Part shown: positions 55,852 through 64,000 of the stretch, piece by piece
Layout: every line of letters starts with the position of its first letter
How positions within the stretch are numbered: position 1 is the stretch's first letter
From: CAWEDP01 sp963807925
Lineage (GTDB): Bacteria > Acidobacteriota > Vicinamibacteria > Vicinamibacterales > CAVVIG01
Direction: 5' to 3'
Assembly (NCBI GenBank): GCA_963807925.1
Contig: CAWEDP010000002.1
Span: 1,860,001 to 1,924,000, forward strand
DNA length: 64,000 nucleotides
Position numbers and translations under genes: made by a program
The notes under the pieces: model-generated
What the model saw: the letters and a program-made list of their open reading frames with translations, nothing else
The model's database searches: none
What the model was told of the DNA's origin: nothing

Positions 55852-56868
55852 CTACGCCTGCGGGTACAGGCGTCGAATGGACGGGATGAGGTACTCGCTG
55901 AACGCGCGATCGAAATCGTAGCGCGGCCTGAAGCCCCAGTCGGCGCGCGCGGCGGAATCGTCCACGTCGACCGGCCACGAGTCCACAATCGCCTGCCGCT
56001 TGGGATCGACCTGATAGCTGATGGTCGCGGCCGGAAACGCGTCCAGGACGACGTGCCGGATGTCGGCGGCGGACGGATTGAAGGCCGTGACGTTGTAGGC
56101 CGTGCGCGTGAGCGCGGCCGCCGGCGCACGGCCGAGCGCCAGCAGCGCATCGACGGCATCCGGCATCGCCATGAACGGAATGCGCGTGTCGGGACGGACG
56201 AAGCACGCGTAGGGTTCGCCCCTGGCCGAACAGTGAATCATCTCCGACGCGTAGTCGGAGGTGCCGCCCGACGGCACCGTCGCCGCTGAAATCAACCCGG
56301 GGAACCGGACCGACCGGAAGTCCACGTGCGGAATCACGTCGGCGGAGAGCTGCTTGTAGTGCCGCGCGTAGTAGCGTCCGAGATGCTCGCAGTACAGCTT
56401 GTTGCAGCCGTACATCGTCTTCGGGTAGGCGACATCGTCCTCGTGCACGCGCCCGACGCGCAGCTTCGTCTCGAGATCGGCGATGCCGTACGCGGCAATC
56501 GAGGAGGGATACACGACGACAACGGACCGCCCGTGCGATTCGCCCTGGCGCTGCGCGAACTCGAGCAGATTGAGCGTCCCCCCGACGTTCACCTGGTGCG
56601 CAGTGACCGGCGTGAACTCGGCGCGCGTGGACAGGAGCGCCGCCAGATGGAAGACGAGATCGACCTCGAACTCGGCCAGCAGCCGGTCGAGCAGGCTCGT
56701 GTCGGTGATCGATCCGGTGAAGACGCGCGAGAGCAGCGGGACGAGCGCCGGATCGACCGGATGGACGTCGAGCGAGATGAGCGGCGGTCCCGCCTCGGCG
56801 AGCCGCGCCACGAGCCCGTGGCCGATTTCGCCGCCCGCGCCCGTGATCAGGATGACCGGCTTACGCAC
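55852..56868 (-). CDS. SDR-family L-threonine 3-dehydrogenase-like epimerase/dehydrogenase
   Basis: 338-aa extended short-chain dehydrogenase. The NAD motif is LITGAGGEIGHGLVARLAEA. The catalytic Tyr/Lys pair is in YGCNKLYCEHLG and Ser in VYPSSIAAYG. The stretch RFPGLISAATVPSGGTSDYA followed by RIPFMAMPDAVDALL is characteristic of SDR-type threonine dehydrogenases rather than sugar epimerases. The enzyme would oxidise threonine to 2-amino-3-ketobutyrate. Its location next to thrB-thrC fits threonine metabolism, but no Kbl ligase is nearby, so a sugar-nucleotide substrate remains possible. Confidence 0.78.
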   Translation of the reverse strand: MRKPVILITGAGGEIGHGLVARLAEAGPPLISLDVHPVDPALVPLLSRVFTGSITDTSLLDRLLAEFEVDLVFHLAALLSTRAEFTPVTAHQVNVGGTLNLLEFAQRQGESHGRSVVVVYPSSIAAYGIADLETKLRVGRVHEDDVAYPKTMYGCNKLYCEHLGRYYARHYKQLSADVIPHVDFRSVRFPGLISAATVPSGGTSDYASEMIHCSARGEPYACFVRPDTRIPFMAMPDAVDALLALGRAPAAALTRTAYNVTAFNPSAADIRHVVLDAFPAATISYQVDPKRQAIVDSWPVDVDDSAARADWGFRPRYDFDRAFSEYLIPSIRRLYPQA

Positions 56869-57358
56869 GTGCGGTGGAGACGACCCCTTCGAGCCCGCCC
56901 CACGTGCCGGGATCCTGGCTGAGCAACGTCTTGAGGTACAGCGCGACGTCGTCGGGGGGAAAGTGCCGCGCGAGCTCGGCCGCCGCGGGCGCCAGCTTGT
57001 CCGCCTCGGGCACCACGCCGTCCTCCTGAATCAGGCCGTTCTCGTGCCCGATGCCGAGCGCATCGAGAAATGCGACCATCATCGGCCGCTGCTCGGCGAG
57101 GTGATAGAGCACGAGCGCGCGCGCGGCGAGCGTGTCGGGCAGGTTGACGATGCTGGCCAGCTGGCGCGCCCGACGATCGACGTCGAGCGCCAGTACGCTC
57201 TTGGGCCGGAACTTCTTCTGCTGGGCGATCAGCATCACCGCCTGCAGCTGATCGTCGGTGGCCTCTTCGTCGAGCCAGAACGCCCGCGCCGCGGCGACGC
57301 GCTGGGCGCCGGTCATCTGCCGCCAGAGGCGCGCGGGCGTGAGCGGGGTCTCGGTCAT
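56861..57358 (-). CDS. Hypothetical protein
   Basis: 165 aa, helical and soluble. Markers are RLWRQMTGAQRVAAARAFWL, QLQAVMLIAQQKKFRPKSVL and LARHFPPDDVALYLKTLLSQ. The stop overlaps the epimerase start by 8 bases, so they are co-translated. I recognise no named family or motif. The length and conservation-like hydrophobic pattern make it a real gene. Confidence 0.72.
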   Translation of the reverse strand: MTETPLTPARLWRQMTGAQRVAAARAFWLDEEATDDQLQAVMLIAQQKKFRPKSVLALDVDRRARQLASIVNLPDTLAARALVLYHLAEQRPMMVAFLDALGIGHENGLIQEDGVVPEADKLAPAAAELARHFPPDDVALYLKTLLSQDPGTWGGLEGVVSTARA

Positions 57359-57391
57359 TGTTGCTATTCTAGTGGAGCGACACGGTAGGCG

Positions 57392-58845
57392 GTGCTCTTC
57401 ACTGAACCGACATTCCTGTTCCTGTTCCTGCCCATCCTGCTCGGACTCTACTTCGCGACGTTCGCCCGGGCGCACGGCCGCTACGGCAACTGGCTGCTGC
57501 TCGTGGCGAGCGTGGTCTTCTACGCGAAGGGCGGCGGCGCGTTCACGGGGCTGATGCTCGGATCGATCGCGTTCAACTACGGGATGGCGATCGCAATCGC
57601 TGCGCGGAAGGCGCGCACTGGCAGCGCCCGCGCCCTGCTCGCGTGCGCCGTGGGCGTCAACCTCGTCGTCCTCGGCGTCTTCAAGTACGCCAACTTCTTC
57701 GCCGACAACGTCAACGCCCTGATCCTGGTCCTCCACGGCCACCCGCTCGTCGTCCCGCGCGTGCTGCTCCCGATTGGCATTTCGTTCTTCACCTTTCACG
57801 CGATCTCCTACGTCGTGGACGTGTACCGGGGCGACGCCACGGCGCAGAAGAGCCCGGTCCATGCGGCGCTCTACCTGCTCCTCTTCCCGCAGCTGATTGC
57901 GGGGCCGATCATCCGCTATCGCGACATCGCGGGCCAGCTCGCGCGGCGGACGGTCAGCGTCGACGACTTCGCGTCAGGCGTCCGGCGGTTCGTGATCGGC
58001 CTGGGCAAGAAGGTGTTGATCGCGAACGTCGTCGCGGGGCCGGCGGACCAGATCTTCGGTCTGCCGACCGCCCAGCTCGATCCGGCGCGCGCCTGGCTGG
58101 GCGTGGTCTGCTACACGCTGCAGATCTACTTCGATTTCTCGGGGTATCGGACATGGCAATCGGCCTCGGCCGCATGTTCGGGTTCCGATTCCCGGAGAAC
58201 TTCCGCTGGCCGTACATCGCCGAGAGCGTGCAGGGCTTCTGGCGCCGCTGGCACATGTCGCTGTCGACCTGGTTCCGCGACTACCTGTACGTCCCGCTCG
58301 GCGGCAATCGCGTGTCGCCCGCGCGGACCTACGTCAATCTCGTCGTCGTCTTCTTTCTCTGCGGGATGTGGCACGGCGCGAGCTGGACCTTCGTGATCTG
58401 GGGACTGTTTCACGGGGCCTTCCTGGCGATCGAACGCGTCGGGCTCGCCCGGGCGGTTGAACGGCTGTGGCGGCCGCTGCGCCACGGGTACCTGCTCGTC
58501 GTCGTCATGGTCGGCTGGGTGTTCTTCCGCGCCGAATCGCTCGGCGACGCCATGGCCTTTCTTCGCGCCATGGCGGGTGGGCGCGCCACCTCACCGAGCG
58601 TGTACACGCTCGGCTGGTATCTGACGCCGGAGCTGTGGCTCGCCCTGGCAGCGGGCGCCATCGGATCGATGCCGATCGTGCCCGCGCTGGCGGCCTGCGG
58701 CGATCGCGCGGGTGCGGCCGGCCGCTCGACCCTGGTGTCCGCCTACTCCGCCCTCAGCACGGCGGCGTTGACGGCGCTCCTCGTGGCGTCGATCATGCAA
58801 ATCGCGGCGCGGACGTACAATCCCTTCATCTACTTCCGTTTCTGA
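57392..58845 (+). pseudogene. AlgI-like MBOAT O-acyltransferase, one base missing
   Basis: Membrane-bound O-acyltransferase that moves acyl groups across the membrane to a polysaccharide acceptor. The first part (LPIGISFFTFHAISYVVDVY, YLLLFPQLIAGPIIRYRDIA) reads to IYFDFSGY. One base is missing after 58146, and the true continuation (SDMAIGLGRMFGFRFPENFR, FWRRWHMSLSTWFRDYLYVP, and the catalytic His in CGMWHGASWTF) lies in another frame to 58845. Restored length is about 484 aa. The start is GTG at 57392. An AlgJ-like gene starts directly at its stop. No alginate synthesis genes are present, so the acceptor polymer is unknown. Confidence 0.85.
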
Positions 58846-59958
58846 ATGAACCGCCTGCTGACCATCCTGTTCGTCGCCCTCATCGCGCTCCCGCTGGCCG
58901 GCAACCTGGCGGGCGCCGACGGCGGCGACCCGGGCGCCGAGAACCGCGACCTCGCGCCGTTTCCACAGTGGGAGGGATCCTGGGAGTCGGCTCGCGCCTA
59001 CCCCGACGCCTTCAGCCGCTGGTTCGAGGATCACTTCGCCTTTCGCGGGACGCTCGTCCGCTGGTACGGCGAAGGGCGCTATTTCCTGCTGGGCGTCTCG
59101 CCATCGAGCGCCGTGATCAAAGGGGATCGCGGGTGGCTCTACTATGCCGACGACGGAGGCGTCGAGGATTACGCGAACGCCACGCTGATGACGCCGGAAG
59201 AGGTGGGCGCCTGGCGCGAAGCCCTCGTGCGCGCGCGCGACTGGCTGCACGATCGGCGCGTCGCGTTCGTGTTCACGATTGCGCCCGACAAGCACGTGAT
59301 CTATCCGGAACACCTGCCGGCGGTGATTCGGCGCGTTCACGACCTCTCACGCACCGATCAGCTGTTCACCGCGCTCGCCGGCACCGGCGTCTGCGTCGTC
59401 GACGTCCGGCCGGCGCTGGTCGAGGCGAAAGGCCGCGAGCGCGGGTACTATCTCACCGACACCCACTGGAACGACCGCGGCGCGTTCGTGGCCTACCAGC
59501 GGATCATCGAGGCCGTGCGCCGGCAGGCGCCCGCGGTGCCTCCGGCCTGGACGCGCGAGGATTTCGAGCCGGAGCAGGACGAGATCGAAGGACGGGATCT
59601 CGCGGGCATGATGGGGTTGAAACACGTGCTCCACGAGGCGGAGCTGTCGCTCGTCCCCCGGCGCCCGCGCCGCGCGCGAGTGATCGAGCCGGCGGGGGCG
59701 GCGCCCGACGCCGAACTGGGCCGGATCGTCACCGAGATTCCCGGATCGACGCTGCCGCGCGCCGTCGTCTTTCGCGACTCGTTCGCGTCCCACCTGGCGC
59801 CGTTCCTGTCGGAGCACTTCAGCCGCACCGTCTACCTCTGGCAGAACGATTTCGACGCGAGCGTCGTCGCCGAGGAGCGCCCGGACGTCGTCATCGAGGA
59901 GATTGTCGGGAGGCACCTGTACGGCTTCATCGCGTCGCCGGAGCTCGTGCCTCGCTGA
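58846..59958 (+). CDS. AlgJ/AlgX-like SGNH-type O-acetyltransferase
   Basis: 370-aa exported protein starting immediately after the MBOAT stop. The N-terminal hydrophobic segment (MNRLLTILFVALIALPLAGN) is a signal or anchor. The active-site motifs TDTHWND (Asp and His) and VVFRDSF (Ser) correspond to the AlgJ/AlgX catalytic triad, and FEDHFAFRGTLVRWYG is another conserved part. It would acetylate an exopolysaccharide in the periplasm with the AlgI-like acyltransferase. Confidence 0.88.
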   Translation: MNRLLTILFVALIALPLAGNLAGADGGDPGAENRDLAPFPQWEGSWESARAYPDAFSRWFEDHFAFRGTLVRWYGEGRYFLLGVSPSSAVIKGDRGWLYYADDGGVEDYANATLMTPEEVGAWREALVRARDWLHDRRVAFVFTIAPDKHVIYPEHLPAVIRRVHDLSRTDQLFTALAGTGVCVVDVRPALVEAKGRERGYYLTDTHWNDRGAFVAYQRIIEAVRRQAPAVPPAWTREDFEPEQDEIEGRDLAGMMGLKHVLHEAELSLVPRRPRRARVIEPAGAAPDAELGRIVTEIPGSTLPRAVVFRDSFASHLAPFLSEHFSRTVYLWQNDFDASVVAEERPDVVIEEIVGRHLYGFIASPELVPR

Positions 59959-59965
59959 GAGCGGC

Positions 59966-60316
59966 TCAGAGCTCTTCCCCTTCGATATCAGTGTCCGCCG
60001 TGTCGACAACGGTGTTGTGGATGTCGATGCGGAACCACTCGCGGAACGTCGCCAGGTCGCGAAGCGCCGGCCAGGTGGACTCGTCCTCGGTCCAGGCCGC
60101 CAGCTGAAACTCGAACAGCCACACGGCGTTCTCCTCGATCCACTCCTGGACGTCGATTTCCGATTCGAACTCGGGTAGCAGAAACGCGGTGCCGTAGGTC
60201 TTGGCGCGCGCCACGGTCAGCGTCCCGCGGTTGACGTCGGCGTCGGTCTGCCGGGTCCATTCGAGAAACGGCCTGGCGCCCACGATGGTGACGGCCGTTC
60301 GATTGAGGAGCTGCAT
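59966..60316 (-). CDS. Hypothetical protein
   Basis: 116 aa. MQLLNRTAVTIVGARPFLEW, WIEENAVWLFEFQLAAWTED and ATFREWFRIDIHNTVVD form an acidic, compact protein with many Trp and Phe residues. I do not recognise a named family. The gene ends 7 bases from the convergent AlgJ-like stop and stands by itself upstream of no obvious operon. Confidence 0.7.
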   Translation of the reverse strand: MQLLNRTAVTIVGARPFLEWTRQTDADVNRGTLTVARAKTYGTAFLLPEFESEIDVQEWIEENAVWLFEFQLAAWTEDESTWPALRDLATFREWFRIDIHNTVVDTADTDIEGEEL

Positions 60317-60352
60317 GAGAAATCGTAAACCATCGGCGGTGTCGCAGCCGAC

Positions 60353-60934
60353 CTACGCCACCCCCTCGTGGCGGCGCGCGCGCAGCCAGCGGCGGGCGTC
60401 CTGATAGTCCGGACACGCGGCCGCCACGAGCTTCCAGAATCGCGGCGAGTGGTCCAGGCGCTTGAGGTGCATGAGCTCGTGGATGAGGACGTAATCGCGC
60501 ACCTGCGCGGGCATCTGCACGAGCCGCCAATTCAGGCAGATGTGTCCATTCGGCGAGCACGACCCCCAGCGCCAGCGCTGATTGCGGATGCTGATGCGCG
60601 AGACGTGCAGGCCGTGCTGCGCCGCCAGCTCGAGGAGCCGCGGCGGCAGCTCGCGCATGGCCCGGCGGCGGAGCGCACGCACGTCTTCGGACGGTCCAAT
60701 GGCGTCGGCCGAGGCGCGGTCGTGCATCACGCGCAGACGTTCCCGTTCGATCCACGCGGTCTGCTCGCGGACGAAGATCTCGCCGCGCCGCTTCGAGCCG
60801 CCCCGTGGGATGGTCACACGCACCGTCCCGTCCGGACCGACACGGAGCACGTAGCGTCGCGCGGCGGGATGGCGCACGAAGCGGACCGACGGCGACGGCA
60901 GAGGCGGCCTGTCGAACGGCAGGCCGAGCTGCAT
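60353..60934 (-). CDS. YgjP-like zinc metallopeptidase (DUF45, M48-related)
   Basis: 193 aa. The zinc site HELMHLKRLDHSPRFWK (HExxH plus a third His) and QRWRWGSCSPNGHICLNWRL are diagnostic of the YgjP/SprT-like DUF45 group. The start overlaps the stop of the GIY-YIG gene by one base. The cellular substrate is not established. A long overlapping cluster with rmuC suggests DNA maintenance, an inference from context. Confidence 0.87.
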   Translation of the reverse strand: MQLGLPFDRPPLPSPSVRFVRHPAARRYVLRVGPDGTVRVTIPRGGSKRRGEIFVREQTAWIERERLRVMHDRASADAIGPSEDVRALRRRAMRELPPRLLELAAQHGLHVSRISIRNQRWRWGSCSPNGHICLNWRLVQMPAQVRDYVLIHELMHLKRLDHSPRFWKLVAAACPDYQDARRWLRARRHEGVA

Positions 60935-61251
60935 CAGTGTCCTCCGTACACGCGGAATCCACGCTTGCGCAGGCTGTCGGCGAGCGCCGTCTCCATGTCC
61001 TTGGCTTTCTGGTACGGCATCGGATTCAGGTGCCGATAGAGCCTCGGCACGAGGCGCTCGCCACAGCGCCTGACGACACCGGCCGACTTGATGCCGTTCT
61101 TGTGGTTCTGGAACCGCTCTTCGGGCGACAGACCGGTCATCCCGACGTAATAGCCTGCACGGCCGTCTCCCCGGGGATTGCGAAGGTAGACGACGTAGAC
61201 GGAGTGATGAGCGTCAGACCGGCTCGACCTCTTCGATCGTGACTTCGCCAT
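60934..61251 (-). CDS. GIY-YIG superfamily small protein
   Basis: 105 aa. The paired motif VYVVYLRNP and GYYVGMTGLSPEERFQNH (Tyr-Val-Gly in place of YIG, Arg in the following helix) and the acidic residue in KDMETALADSL fit a GIY-YIG nuclease-like fold. Its start lies 38 bases inside the end of rmuC. It may be a nuclease or an inactive DNA-binding relative. Confidence 0.75.
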   Translation of the reverse strand: MAKSRSKRSSRSDAHHSVYVVYLRNPRGDGRAGYYVGMTGLSPEERFQNHKNGIKSAGVVRRCGERLVPRLYRHLNPMPYQKAKDMETALADSLRKRGFRVYGGH

Positions 61252-62518
61252 CGTGAAACGGCAGGCCGCCGGTGAGCTCCGGCGCCTGCAGCATGCGCGG
61301 CACGCGATCGACCGGCTCGAGAGCCTTGATGTCGTCGCCGCCGTTGGCCGCGTGAAGGTCCTTGAGTTTGCGCGCCTTCACGAGCACGTTCCCCTCGAGC
61401 GACCCGACGGCCTGATTGTACGCCTCGAGCGTCGATTTGAGGCGCGTGCCAAGCGTGTCGAAGTGACCGCCGAGCGCGCGGACCGATTCGTGCAGCTGAC
61501 GACCGAGCTCGCTGATCTTCCGTGCGTTCTCCTCCATCGCCTGCTGCTGCCATCCGTACGCCACCGCCCGCAGCAGGGCGATGAGCGTCGTGGGGCTCGC
61601 GGGAATCACACGCTGTTCGACGCCGTGCTCGATGAGCGCGGGGTCCTGCTCGAGCGCGGCGCTGAAGAACATCTCGCCGGGCAGGAACATGACGACGAAA
61701 TCGGGGCTGGGATGGACCTGCGCGGCGTACCCCTTGGCGGCGAGCTGTGCGATGTGGGCCCGCACCTGCCTGGCGTGGTCGGCCAGCAGCGCCAGGCGCG
61801 AGGCCTCGTCGGGCGCGTCGAGCGCCTTCAGGTACGCATCGAGCGGCGCCTTGGCGTCGATGACGACGTGCTTGCCGCCGGGCAGCCGGACGATCACATC
61901 GGGCCGCAGGCGCCGGTCGGCATCCGACACGATCGTGGACTGCTCCTCGAAGTCGCAGTGCTCCACCATGCCGGCCAGCTCGACGACGCGCTTGAGCTGC
62001 AGTTCGCCCCAGCGCCCGCGCACGCCGGGCCGCTTGAGCGCGTCCACGAGCCGCCCGGTCTGGCTGCGCAGCTCCTGGCCGGTCGCGTCGAGCGTCGCGA
62101 TCCGCTGCAACAGCGACGCGCCCGATTCGACGCGCCGCCGCTCGGCTTCCCGGATCTCGCGGTCCACCTGGTCGAGCGTGCGGGCGAGCGGCGCGAGCAG
62201 CTGCTCGACCGCCTGCTTGCGCGCGTCGAGATCGGCCGCCGCTTCGCTCCGCGCCTCCCGCAGCCGCGTTTCGGCGAGGTCGAGAAAGGCCCGGTTGTTG
62301 GTTTGGAGCGCGTCGGCCGAGAGCGCCTGGAAGGTGTCGCGCAGCTTCGTCTCGGCGTCTTCGCGCGCTTTGAGTCGCTCGGCCGTGATCAGGCGATCGC
62401 GTTCGAGATCCGCCCGAAGACGCGCGACGAGCGGACGGGATGCCAGCCACCCGACGAGCGCGCCGATGGCCACACCAATCGCAAGGAGCGCAACGAGAGG
62501 CAGGAGATCGATGGACAT
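61214..62518 (-). CDS. rmuC: RmuC-family DNA recombination protein
   Basis: 434 aa. One N-terminal membrane helix (LLPLVALLAIGVAIGALVGW), a long coiled coil (about 30-165) and the RmuC nuclease-like core: KRPGVRGRWGELQLKRVVEL, PDVIVRLPGGKHVVIDAKAP (Asp and Lys of a PD-(D/E)xK-like site) and FLPGEMFFSAALEQDP. RmuC limits inversions at short inverted repeats. The window carries short palindromic repeats, a context worth noting. No strong ribosome site precedes the ATG. Confidence 0.88.
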   Translation of the reverse strand: MSIDLLPLVALLAIGVAIGALVGWLASRPLVARLRADLERDRLITAERLKAREDAETKLRDTFQALSADALQTNNRAFLDLAETRLREARSEAAADLDARKQAVEQLLAPLARTLDQVDREIREAERRRVESGASLLQRIATLDATGQELRSQTGRLVDALKRPGVRGRWGELQLKRVVELAGMVEHCDFEEQSTIVSDADRRLRPDVIVRLPGGKHVVIDAKAPLDAYLKALDAPDEASRLALLADHARQVRAHIAQLAAKGYAAQVHPSPDFVVMFLPGEMFFSAALEQDPALIEHGVEQRVIPASPTTLIALLRAVAYGWQQQAMEENARKISELGRQLHESVRALGGHFDTLGTRLKSTLEAYNQAVGSLEGNVLVKARKLKDLHAANGGDDIKALEPVDRVPRMLQAPELTGGLPFHDGEVTIEEVEPV

Positions 62519-62559
62519 CAGTATCTCATGGTTGACCGGTCGGTCCGGACCGCCCTCGG

Positions 62560-63078
62560 TCAACGACCCTCGGCGACCGACGCGAATGGCAGCCACGATT
62601 CCGGCAACTGCAGTCGGGCGGCGTGCGCGGCCGACGCCACGCGTGGACCGCCCTCGGCTGACGGGCGAGCCCGAGCGTGAGCGGCAACCGCCTGCAGCGC
62701 GCGTCGGGCGGCGATTTGTGCGCGGCACCGGCGATCGGCGAATCGATCGGGCCCGGCCTGCCGCGCGTGTCGGGCGGCGGTCCGCGCCGCCTTGAGCGCC
62801 GCCAGACGCCGAACCTCGACCGGCTCGAACGGAAGCGTGACTGCAAATCGCGCCTCGGACGCGGTGTCGAGCTCCCCTGCCGCCTTGATCGCCCGCTCGC
62901 GACTCCACTCGAGCCGGTAGCACTGAAAACAGAGCGGGCCGGTGTCGGCGGCGGCCGCCTTGCTGCGGCACGCCGGACACCGTCGCGTGGGGCGCTTGCC
63001 CGCGAGCTCACCACCACTGAACGTAACCCATTCACCATCAGCAATTTGAGAGACGTACTCCTGGTGTTCGACTGCCAT
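62560..63078 (-). CDS. Zinc-ribbon protein of unknown function
   Basis: 172 aa from ATG at 63078. A CxxC pair (RRCPACRSK) and a second one (LCFQCYRLEW) form a zinc ribbon at residues about 32-60. The rest is Ala/Arg-rich and helical (RRLAALKAARTAARHARQAG, RRCRAQIAARRALQAVAAHA). It may bind nucleic acid. It lies 41 bases upstream of rmuC on the same strand. Confidence 0.65.
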   Translation of the reverse strand: MAVEHQEYVSQIADGEWVTFSGGELAGKRPTRRCPACRSKAAAADTGPLCFQCYRLEWSRERAIKAAGELDTASEARFAVTLPFEPVEVRRLAALKAARTAARHARQAGPDRFADRRCRAQIAARRALQAVAAHARARPSAEGGPRVASAAHAARLQLPESWLPFASVAEGR

Positions 63079-63131
63079 ATCGGCAGTGTACAGGGAGGGT
63101 GTGACAGACCAGGTCAACGGTTGACACGGTG

Positions 63132-63149
63132 GTCCGGCTGAAGCCGGAC
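63132..63149. repeat. GTCCGGCTGAAGCCGGAC palindromic element
   Basis: An exact copy of the 18-base core found inside lhr and before the FKBP gene, here followed by GCTACGGGGG. It lies in the 93-base gap between the deacylase and zinc-ribbon genes. Confidence 0.75.
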
Positions 63150-63171
63150 GCTACGGGGGTCTGCCGACCCT

Positions 63172-63693
63172 CTACCCACGTCTGTCGGCTGCCGACTGAT
63201 CGTCGCAGGTCAAGTACTGCACCGGGTTGCCGCAGTCGGCGAGAAACCGCTCGAAGTCCTCGCGCGCGAGCGTCAGCGTCACCGTGTTGATGTTGGGGTG
63301 GAACGACACGCGGTGCGCAGTCTTCAGGTCGCGGTCGAGCGCAACACGCACGCCGTGCGCCGCATCGTGAACGAGGCCGAACGGCGACACCGACCCGGGC
63401 GCCACACCCAGATGCGTCAGCAGCCGCTCGGGCGACGCGAAGCTCAGTTTGCCGTCGCCCAGCTGGCTGGCAATGGCCCGCAGATCGGCGCGCTTGTGAT
63501 GCCGGACGATGACCAGGTAGTGGCGTGTGCCCTTCTGATTCCGCAGGAACAGGTTCTTGAAATGCATGGCGTCGATCCCGGCCCAGTACGCCTCCGCCTC
63601 GCCGACCGTGGCGGCGGGCGGATGCTCGTGCCGGTCGAACGCGATGCCGAGCGCCCGCAGCCTCCGGTAGACGGCGTCCTCCTGCGGCGTCAT
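63172..63693 (-). CDS. Prolyl-tRNA deacylase, ProX/YbaK family
   Basis: 173-aa trans-editing enzyme that clears mischarged amino acids from tRNA(Pro). The ProX-type markers are AMHFKNLFLRNQKGTRHYLV (substrate-pocket Lys/Asn/Asn), KLSFASPERLLTHLGVAPGS and VSPFGLVHDAAHGVRVALD. The ATG at 63693 overlaps the TauE stop (63690), and everything further upstream in the same frame is unsupported. Confidence 0.88.
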   Translation of the reverse strand: MTPQEDAVYRRLRALGIAFDRHEHPPAATVGEAEAYWAGIDAMHFKNLFLRNQKGTRHYLVIVRHHKRADLRAIASQLGDGKLSFASPERLLTHLGVAPGSVSPFGLVHDAAHGVRVALDRDLKTAHRVSFHPNINTVTLTLAREDFERFLADCGNPVQYLTCDDQSAADRRG

Positions 63694-64000
63694 CGCACGA
63701 AGAAGTAGATCGTCATGCTCCACGCGATGACGATGACGAACCGGCGGACGTGCCCGCGGTCGATCCGGCGCGCGAAAGACGCGCCGGCGTAGCCGCCGAG
63801 AATGGCGCCCGACATCATCACCACGCCGGGCGTCCACGCCACCGCGCGCGCGATGACGAACTCGGCGAGCGCGACCGCGTTGAGCACCGTCGCGAGCGTC
63901 GTCTTCAGGCCGTTCATCTCGTGGATGTCCGTCATGCCCACGAGTGCCATCATCGCCAGCATCATGATACCCATGCCGCCGCCGAAGTAACCTCCGTAGA
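63690..64000 (-). CDS. TauE/SafE-family permease, C-terminal part (cut by window edge)
   Basis: The last 103 or so residues of a sulfite-exporter/DUF81 type permease. YGGYFGGGMGIMMLAMMALV is the conserved GYFGxGxGI half-repeat, followed by LKTTLATVLNAVALAEFVIA and LGGYAGASFARRIDRGHVRR. The start lies beyond position 64000. It overlaps the deacylase gene by 4 bases. Confidence 0.85.
   Translation of the reverse strand, partial: YGGYFGGGMGIMMLAMMALVGMTDIHEMNGLKTTLATVLNAVALAEFVIARAVAWTPGVVMMSGAILGGYAGASFARRIDRGHVRRFVIVIAWSMTIYFFVR

Overview
The window is a GC-rich (roughly two-thirds G+C), densely coded bacterial chromosome segment of about 57 protein genes. There are no rRNA or tRNA genes, no insertion sequences, no CRISPR array and no phage genes. 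The most likely source is an Acidobacteriota bacterium of the Vicinamibacteria type. This is inferred from a PadR regulator paired with a small membrane protein, secreted proteins with a GQPDxxGxW motif, a MacAB pair, and scattered palindromic elements with the core GTCCGGCTGAAGCCGGAC that encode SGFSRT-like peptides when they fall inside genes. The inference rests on gene content, not on a phylogenetic marker.

Layout. 0.2-5.8 kb: CzcCBA-type heavy-metal RND efflux operon. 5.8-6.8 kb: PadR regulator with an apparently leaderless promoter, plus a coupled membrane protein. 6.8-11.1 kb: Lhr-type helicase. 11.2-13.7 kb: a lipoprotein and a phosphoribosyltransferase-erythromycin esterase fusion. 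13.9-16.5 kb: membrane-lipid operon (DUF4342, cyclopropane synthase, geranylgeranyl-reductase-like flavoprotein). 16.7-18.9 kb: two convergent cell-wall enzymes (MepK-like endopeptidase, L,D-transpeptidase). 19.4-21.6 kb: ClpA-like unfoldase. 22.4-24.4 kb: KimA-type potassium importer behind a recognisable ydaO-type cyclic-di-AMP riboswitch. 24.8-27.7 kb: metal ABC transporter coupled to a CrtI-type oxidoreductase. 27.9-31.3 kb: MacAB. 31.4-35.2 kb: rubrerythrin, GH63-like glucosidase and an alpha/beta hydrolase. 35.4-36.7 kb: UMF1 transporter. 36.8-40.1 kb: secreted protein, double TonB-C protein, PAS histidine kinase and response regulator. 40.4-44.4 kb: sirtuin, ECF sigma/anti-sigma pair, OsmC, methyltransferase and secreted protein. 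44.5-49.3 kb: periplasmic redox operon (PQQ protein fused to a cupredoxin, then IorA/IorB-like molybdenum hydroxylase). 49.4-53.5 kb: lipoprotein, MFS transporter, FKBP isomerase, quinone oxidoreductase. 53.2-57.4 kb: thrB-thrC and an SDR threonine-dehydrogenase-like enzyme. 57.4-60 kb: AlgI/AlgJ-type O-acetylation pair. 60-64 kb: YgjP peptidase, GIY-YIG protein, RmuC, zinc-ribbon protein, ProX/YbaK deacylase and a truncated TauE permease.

Many genes overlap by ATGA or GTGA, so translational coupling is common. Ten otherwise intact genes contain single-base frameshifts (eleven in all, six of them between 50.9 and 58.2 kb). They hit essential-looking genes, fall at unrelated sequences, and are almost all one extra base. 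I read them mainly as sequence or assembly errors rather than decay. For those genes I give the full reconstructed extent.
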